NCBI GenBank assembly: GCA_905215775.1
Contig: CAJMRM010000068.1
Span: forward strand, 1-10,239
Length of the DNA: 10,239 bases
Source: an uncultured bacterium
Lineage (GTDB): Bacteria; Bacillota; Clostridia; Lachnospirales; Lachnospiraceae
Direction: 5' to 3'
The notes under the pieces are model-generated. The model had not been told where the DNA came from. It ran no database searches and saw nothing but the letters and a program-made list of their open reading frames with translations. Made by a program: the position numbers and the translations under genes. Shown here piece after piece: positions 6,945 through 10,239 of this stretch (its first letter is position 1; each line of letters begins with the position of its first letter).

Positions 6945-7512
6945 CCTGGTCTGCTTCCTCCTTCAGTCCCCGGATCTCATCCCGGAGCCTTGCGGCCTCC
7001 TGGTAATCCTCTCTCCGGACCGCATCCTTCAGCTGCCGGGAAAGCCGCCGGATCCGGTCCCTACCCCTATCTGGAGCCTCTGTCCCAGCCGGCTCTGCCG
7101 CCCCTGAAGCGGCCGTCTTCTCCTCTTCTGCCTGGTATGCGGCAGGCCTCTTCCCCACATGGCGCTCACTGCCCTGGAGATGGCGGATATTTTCGCCGAT
7201 CAGAGGATCGAACACACTGTAACAGTCCTCGCATCCAAACCGGCTGTTCTTCACAAAATCCTCATAGGTGGTGCCGCAGGTGGGACAGACCACGCCTGCA
7301 AACCGGCTCTCATTATGATCTGCATCCGGAATTCCCAAAAGCCCCGAAAGCAGCTTTCCCAGAGGGAACTCCCCCTCAAATAAGGCCGAATACTGGCCCA
7401 GATCCAGCTTTCCGGCGCACTGGGCACAGAGGTTATGCTCCGTTTTCATGCCTCCGGCCACTTCCACATATTTTATGGTCGCTTCCCGCTTTCTGCATTG
7501 TTCGCAAAGCAT
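6928..7512 (-). CDS. mcsA: McsA, zinc-binding UVR-domain partner of McsB
   Basis: A 194-residue protein with four CxxC zinc knuckles: Cys3/Cys6, Cys29/Cys32, Cys76/Cys79 and Cys94/Cys97, followed by a low-complexity Ala/Glu linker (about 120-150) and a C-terminal UVR motif (about 152-186, RQLKDAVRREDYQEAARLRDEI region) like those of UvrB and ClpC. McsA binds zinc and activates McsB kinase and adaptor functions in Bacillus; it also takes part in CtsR control there. The start ATG 7512 has AAAGGAGG six bases upstream, located right after the stop of the GntR gene (12 bases gap). All metal ligands are present, so McsA looks functional even though McsB is altered. Confidence 0.95.
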   Translation of the reverse strand: MLCEQCRKREATIKYVEVAGGMKTEHNLCAQCAGKLDLGQYSALFEGEFPLGKLLSGLLGIPDADHNESRFAGVVCPTCGTTYEDFVKNSRFGCEDCYSVFDPLIGENIRHLQGSERHVGKRPAAYQAEEEKTAASGAAEPAGTEAPDRGRDRIRRLSRQLKDAVRREDYQEAARLRDEIRGLKEEADQDGEMV

Positions 7513-7524
7513 AGGCTTCCTCCT

Positions 7525-7902
7525 TTACTCCTGCCCCATAAACTCGTCATAGAGCTCATCCACCAGGGCGTGGACCTCGTCCCGGCCCACATCCCGGCAG
7601 ATCCCCCGGGCAACGATCAGAGCCAGATCATTCTTCATCTCGTCCATGGCTCGCAGCTTATCCATATCCAGGGCAACGACGGCTCCCCGTCTCCGGTCCA
7701 GGCGCAGGAAACCTTCCTGTTTTAACACAGAGTATGCTTTGTTGACCGTATGCATGTTAATTCCGATCTCGTCCGCAAGCTGTCTTACCGAAGGCAGGCT
7801 GTCTCCCTCATGCAGCGTTTCCGTGGCGATCCCACGGATGATCTGGTTGCAGAGCTGTACGTATAAAGCCTCCTCGCTTTCAAAATCGATCTTTAGTATC
7901 AT
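7525..7902 (-). CDS. GntR-family (YtrA-type) transcriptional regulator at the position of ctsR
   Basis: A 125-residue regulator. Residues about 10-75 form the GntR winged helix-turn-helix (ALYVQLCNQIIRGI, then LPSVRQLADEIGINMHTV, then AYSVLKQEGFLRLDRRRG). Only about 50 residues follow, with no ligand domain of the FadR or UTRA type; this short helical tail is typical of the YtrA subfamily. YtrA genes usually precede ABC-transporter genes; this one is followed 12 bases later by mcsA, so it heads the clp operon. The start at ATG 7902 is preferred: the promoter's -10 lies at 7941-7946, so the longer frame beginning at 7962 starts upstream of the transcript. A GGTGAG sequence lies just before the ATG. 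Binding of its own promoter at the 7926-7952 palindrome is likely but inferred. Confidence 0.92.
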   Translation of the reverse strand: MILKIDFESEEALYVQLCNQIIRGIATETLHEGDSLPSVRQLADEIGINMHTVNKAYSVLKQEGFLRLDRRRGAVVALDMDKLRAMDEMKNDLALIVARGICRDVGRDEVHALVDELYDEFMGQE

Positions 7903-7925
7903 CCACTCACCGTCTTCCTTGTAAC

Positions 7926-7952
7926 AACTGTTATATTCATATAGTAACAGTT
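7926..7952. promoter_or_regulatory. Inverted-repeat operator candidate over the operon promoter
   Basis: Perfect 8-bp arms AACTGTTA (7926-7933) and TAACAGTT (7945-7952) with an 11-base AT-rich centre. One arm overlaps the -10 box of the minus-strand promoter and the other lies at or just after the start site. An additional TAAC at 7922-7925 forms a second, smaller dyad with GTTA at 7930-7933. Position and symmetry fit autorepression by the dimeric GntR-family protein encoded immediately downstream (inference). No CtsR-type GGTCAAA direct repeat is seen here. Confidence 0.7.
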
Positions 7953-7969
7953 CGGCCGGCATTCGTCAA
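7941..7969 (-). promoter_or_regulatory. Sigma-A promoter of the gntR-mcsA-mcsB-clpC operon
   Basis: On the minus strand -35 TTGACG (7964-7969) and -10 TACTAT (7941-7946) are separated by 17 bases. Transcription would start near 7934, about 32 bases before the ATG at 7902, and the operator palindrome spans this start region. The -35 is only 16 bases from the stop of the upstream secreted-protein gene, and no terminator is seen between them. Confidence 0.8.
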
Positions 7970-7984
7970 GCGGTACTTTCTTCC

Positions 7985-9058
7985 CTAGCGCGTCCTGGTG
8001 CCATCCTCATTCCGGGTATCTGTGATCTTCTCAAAGATCCAGCAGATGTCGTCCAGCAACACCTCCATCTGCGGCCGTTTATCCTCGTCCATATAATCGG
8101 CGTATAGAAGCCCGAACATGGTCTGGTAATCGTCATAAAGAGCCTCAGGGATCTCGGTCATCTCCGACAGCTCATAGGAGCGGCGGCGGACCCACCAGGA
8201 AAAATCATAATCCCGCAGCTCTTTTTTCATATTCTGGTACATGTATTCCCCAAAACCGGCCCAGATGGCATCCGGCTCGGAAAAGCGCAGATAATGGTCC
8301 GCTTTGCTCAGCTTATGGCGGATATAAAACCGGTCCCCGGTCTCCTCATCCTTCACAGCGCCGTAATACCCCTTCTCCGGGCAGTAGATGAACTTGTAGC
8401 CGTCGTCTAGGAATTTCTTCCTCCAGCCGGCTGGAAGAGCATTGATCTTTTCTGCGATCTCCTCCTTTTCTGTATCGTCCACAGAAAGCTTTCCTCCGTC
8501 CTGCCGTTCCGCCGTGACGAAATACTGCTCGTCGGGCTGGCCGTCCATATTGAAATAATGGAAGCCCACATACTCGTTTCCCACCATGCTGCCATCCTCA
8601 TGGAAATAAAATTTCCGTCCGTCGATGGTCTTTGAAGCCTCCAGGTTCATAACGCCGGAGGAATTGAACCAGTACCACTTTCCCCCGATCTCCTGCCAGT
8701 GGATCCGCACATTGCCGTTTTCGTCATAATAATACCATTTTTCATCTCCGTCGCCGGTATAGCATTTCCAGCCCTCTGCCAGGGCTCCGCCATCCTCAAA
8801 AAAATACCGGAGGTTTCCCACCTTCTGCCAGCCGGTCTGCATACGGGCGTCCTGGTCAAAGTGATACCATTCTCCGTCGATATCCTCCCAGGTGCCTGCG
8901 GCCATGCTTCCGTCGGGCCGTTCATACTTCCATCCGTTCCCATCCGGGATCCATGTTCCGTCGGCTCCAAAGGCGGAGAACACGGCCTGTGCTGAGACAA
9001 ATGCCCCGGCCGCCGCTGCCGCCGCCCATTTTCCTTTATAATGTTTGTTTTTTTTCAT
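7985..9058 (-). CDS. Secreted cell-wall-binding-repeat protein with uncharacterised C-terminal domain
   Basis: A 357-residue exported protein. A Lys-rich start (MKKNKHYKGK) and an Ala-rich hydrophobic segment (11-30) form a signal peptide, with cleavage possible after AQA (23-25) or just before DGTW (about 32). Residues about 34-165 hold roughly six aromatic/glycine repeats of the choline-binding or cell-wall-binding type (GTW, GEWYHFD, GWQKVG-RYFF, KWYYYDENGN, GGKWYWFNSSG, GRKFYFHEDGSM), which would hold the protein on the envelope. The remaining part (about 180-357) I do not recognise with certainty; its pattern (NALPAGWRKKFLDDG, GYYGAV, IWAGFGEYMY, DDYQTMFGLLYADYM) resembles lethal-factor-like M34/PPEP peptidases but with HExxH replaced by AGFGE at 267-271. 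The start ATG 9058 has GGAGGG four bases upstream; a TTG at 9070 overlaps that site and is rejected. Own promoter at 9110-9138. Confidence 0.88.
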   Translation of the reverse strand: MKKNKHYKGKWAAAAAAGAFVSAQAVFSAFGADGTWIPDGNGWKYERPDGSMAAGTWEDIDGEWYHFDQDARMQTGWQKVGNLRYFFEDGGALAEGWKCYTGDGDEKWYYYDENGNVRIHWQEIGGKWYWFNSSGVMNLEASKTIDGRKFYFHEDGSMVGNEYVGFHYFNMDGQPDEQYFVTAERQDGGKLSVDDTEKEEIAEKINALPAGWRKKFLDDGYKFIYCPEKGYYGAVKDEETGDRFYIRHKLSKADHYLRFSEPDAIWAGFGEYMYQNMKKELRDYDFSWWVRRRSYELSEMTEIPEALYDDYQTMFGLLYADYMDEDKRPQMEVLLDDICWIFEKITDTRNEDGTRTR

Positions 9059-9085
9059 TTTTCCCTCCAAAGCTCGATCTCGTTC

Positions 9086-9114
9086 TTTCCAATCCTCTGT
9101 GTCTGCGTTATAAT
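9086..9114 (+). promoter_or_regulatory. Promoter of the small membrane protein gene
   Basis: Consensus -10 TATAAT (9109-9114) with a 4/6 -35 TTTCCA (9086-9091) at 17 bases. The start site would be near 9121, some 45 bases before the ATG at 9167. The -10 is shared, on the opposite strand and shifted by one base, with the promoter of the secreted-protein gene. Confidence 0.6.
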
Positions 9115-9138
9115 AGGCCCAGCAGAGTCATCTGCCCA
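9110..9138 (-). promoter_or_regulatory. Promoter of the secreted-protein gene
   Basis: On the minus strand -10 TATTAT (9110-9115) and a 4/6 -35 TGGGCA (9133-9138) with 17-base spacing. It lies back-to-back over the plus-strand -10, so the two promoters probably compete for polymerase. The leader before ATG 9058 would be about 45 bases. Confidence 0.5.
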
Positions 9139-9166
9139 TATAGCCGTTTATGAACGGAGAGTCCCC

Positions 9167-9367
9167 ATGAAGCGAAGTCTTGCCTGGGCCGGGATCCTGG
9201 CCGCTGCCGCCGCATTCCTGGCTCTCATCGTCCTGGCTGTCACCGGGGCTCCCGTTAATGTCCTCATGGCGCTTATTTTTGTCCTGATGATCGTCCCTGT
9301 CCTTATCTACGGCTTCCTCCTGTTTGTGAAGCTGAAAAAAGACGGCCGGGATAAGGATATGGAGTAG
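9167..9367 (+). CDS. Small two-helix membrane protein (66 aa), unknown function
   Basis: A 66-residue hydrophobic protein beginning MKRS. Two predicted membrane helices: about 5-27 (Ala/Leu rich, LAWAGILAAAAAFLALIVLA) and about 31-53 (VLMALIFVLMIVPVLIYGFL), joined by a very short TGAPVN turn, then a charged tail KLKKDGRDKDME. By the positive-inside rule both ends would face the cytoplasm. The start ATG 9167 has a CGGAGAG site 7 bases upstream and a consensus -10 TATAAT further upstream. It is divergent from the secreted-protein gene and convergent with purA. Family not recognised; many Clostridia carry similar tiny membrane proteins. The hydrophobic periodicity plus expression signals make it a real gene rather than a chance frame. 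Confidence 0.75.
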   Translation: MKRSLAWAGILAAAAAFLALIVLAVTGAPVNVLMALIFVLMIVPVLIYGFLLFVKLKKDGRDKDME

Positions 9368-9389
9368 CTCCATTATACCCTTTTTCCCA

Positions 9390-9420
9390 GCCGTCTGCAA
9401 CGGCGCTTTCTGTCCGTTTT
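9390..9420 (+). terminator. Possible weak intrinsic terminator after the small membrane gene
   Basis: GCCGT (9390-9394) and ACGGC (9400-9404) form a 5-bp stem with a five-base loop, followed by the T-rich but interrupted GCTTTCTGTCCGTTTT. A longer dyad ACGGCGC (9400-9406)/GCGCCGT (9441-9447) overlaps it. It lies between the convergent small gene and purA. The stem is short and the T tract broken, so the call is tentative. Confidence 0.4.
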
Positions 9421-9455
9421 CTTACTGTTTTCTGAACCCGGCGCCGTCTGCGCTC

Positions 9456-10239
9456 CTACCTTCTGAGGATGATGTCGTCTCTCCCCGGTCCGTTAGATAC
9501 CATCGTCACAGGAACACCCAGCTCTTCCTCGATGGTCTCCACATATTTCCGGCAGTTCTCCGGCAGCTCCTCATATTTTTTAATGCCCCGGATCTCACAT
9601 TTCCAGCCCGGAAGCGTCCTGTACACCGGCTTTGCCCGCTCCAGATCCGGCGTAGTGGGGAAATCCCTTGTGATCCTTCCGTCGATGTCATACCCCACGC
9701 AAATGGGGATCTCATCCAGATATCCCAGAACGTCCAGCACCGTCAGGACAGCCTCTGTGGTCCCCTGGATCCGGCAGCCGTACCGGGTAGCCACGGCGTC
9801 AAACCAGCCCATCCGTCTGGGGCGGCCTGTGGTGGCGCCGAACTCGCCTCCGTCCCCGCCTCTTTGTCTCAGCTCATCGGCCTCGGCTCCAAAGATCTCG
9901 CTGACAAACGCCCCGGCTCCCACCGCGCTGGAATAAGCCTTTACAACGGTGGTGATATTTTTGATCTCATAGGGCGGGATCCCGGCTCCGATGGCGCCGT
10001 AGGCAGCCAGCGTGGAGGAGGAGGTCACCATGGGATAGATCCCGTGGTCCGGATCCTTTAAGGAGCCCAGCTGCCCCTCCAGCAGGATATTCTTTCCTTC
10101 TCTCACTGCATCGTACAGATATCTCGAAACGTCGCACACATAGGGCGCGATCATCTCCTTATATTCCATCATGGTCTCAAACAATTCCTCCGGATCCAGC
10201 AGCGGCTTATGGTATAAATGCTCCAGCAGCACGTTCTTT
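9456..10239 (-). CDS. purA: Adenylosuccinate synthetase, C-terminal part (5' end beyond window)
   Basis: About 260 C-terminal residues of PurA (full length about 430), the enzyme that joins IMP and aspartate with GTP to make adenylosuccinate in AMP synthesis. Supporting motifs: HGIYPMVTSSS (IMP-site region), VGAGAFVSEI, GEFGATTGRPRRMGWFD (the conserved TTGRPRR loop that contacts the IMP site), DVLGYLDEIPICVGY, and the terminal SNGPGRDDIILRR. The frame is open to the right edge; a GTG at 10232 is an internal Val codon, not the start. Two motifs differ from E. coli-type PurA: EGAQGTLLD is EGQLGSLKD and the guanine-contacting TKLD is TVLD. I believe this variant form is common in Lachnospiraceae. 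The downstream region 9368-9455 contains inverted repeats but no convincing minus-strand terminator. Confidence 0.93.
   Translation of the reverse strand, partial: KNVLLEHLYHKPLLDPEELFETMMEYKEMIAPYVCDVSRYLYDAVREGKNILLEGQLGSLKDPDHGIYPMVTSSSTLAAYGAIGAGIPPYEIKNITTVVKAYSSAVGAGAFVSEIFGAEADELRQRGGDGGEFGATTGRPRRMGWFDAVATRYGCRIQGTTEAVLTVLDVLGYLDEIPICVGYDIDGRITRDFPTTPDLERAKPVYRTLPGWKCEIRGIKKYEELPENCRKYVETIEEELGVPVTMVSNGPGRDDIILRR

Noticed and set aside
7903..7962. Longer GntR start at 7962
   Set aside because: That codon lies inside the promoter spacer upstream of the -10, so it would not be in the transcript; homology begins at the ATG at 7902.
7900..7985. CtsR operator (GGTCAAA heptad repeats)
   Set aside because: No such heptad is present on either strand upstream of the operon; the only symmetric element is the AACTGTTA palindrome.
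8647..9000. Alternative frames inside the secreted-protein gene (both strands)
   Set aside because: They reflect the periodic codon pattern of the aromatic repeats; they lack start signals and the main frame has a signal peptide and ordered repeats.
1..10239. CRISPR array, transposase, phage genes or riboswitch
   Set aside because: No regularly spaced repeats, no mobile-element protein and no recognisable riboswitch core were seen; the two 33-bp repeats are too few and too close to the radA end to be an array.

Overview
The window looks like a chromosomal segment of a fairly GC-rich Clostridia member, most probably Lachnospiraceae. This is inferred from gene content (mcsA-mcsB-clpC-radA cluster, an HPr-like protein without the catalytic His, a Lachnospiraceae-style PurA, secreted cell-wall-binding-repeat protein), from strong Shine-Dalgarno sites of the AGGAGG type and from clear sigma-A promoters. 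No phage, transposon, CRISPR array or rRNA is visible; it reads as core chromosome with some lineage-specific genes.

Left end (1-690): a tRNA-Trp gene runs off the left edge on the minus strand from a strong promoter at 125-153. Divergently, a small HPr-like gene (361-609) has its own promoter (281-309) and ends in a strong intrinsic terminator (634-686).

Centre (685-7969): a long minus-strand operon, in transcription order: a short YtrA-type GntR regulator, mcsA, mcsB, clpC, a 137-aa conserved protein of unknown function, radA, and a metal-dependent cyclase/hydrolase. This is the classic Firmicutes Clp-stress operon, but the usual first gene, ctsR, is absent and a GntR-family gene sits in its place. 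A 27-bp inverted repeat covers the -10 box of the operon promoter and is the obvious candidate operator. McsB, the protein-arginine kinase that in Bacillus marks proteins for ClpCP, carries changes at the positions of the catalytic Glu and the active-site Cys, so its kinase activity is doubtful. The 137-aa gene is inserted between clpC and radA, and the cyclase occupies the place where disA follows radA in Bacillus. A 33-bp repeat duplicated at the 3' end of radA lies before the cyclase.

Right end (7985-10239): a minus-strand secreted protein with aromatic cell-wall-binding repeats and a C-terminal domain that may be a degenerate metallopeptidase, a divergent 66-aa two-helix membrane protein on the plus strand, sharing a nearly symmetric TATAATA promoter region, and the 3' two-thirds of purA (minus strand, cut by the right edge).

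The most promising unusual signal is the combination of regulator replacement (GntR for CtsR), its operator, and the altered McsB: together they suggest a Clp stress operon that has changed its control logic.
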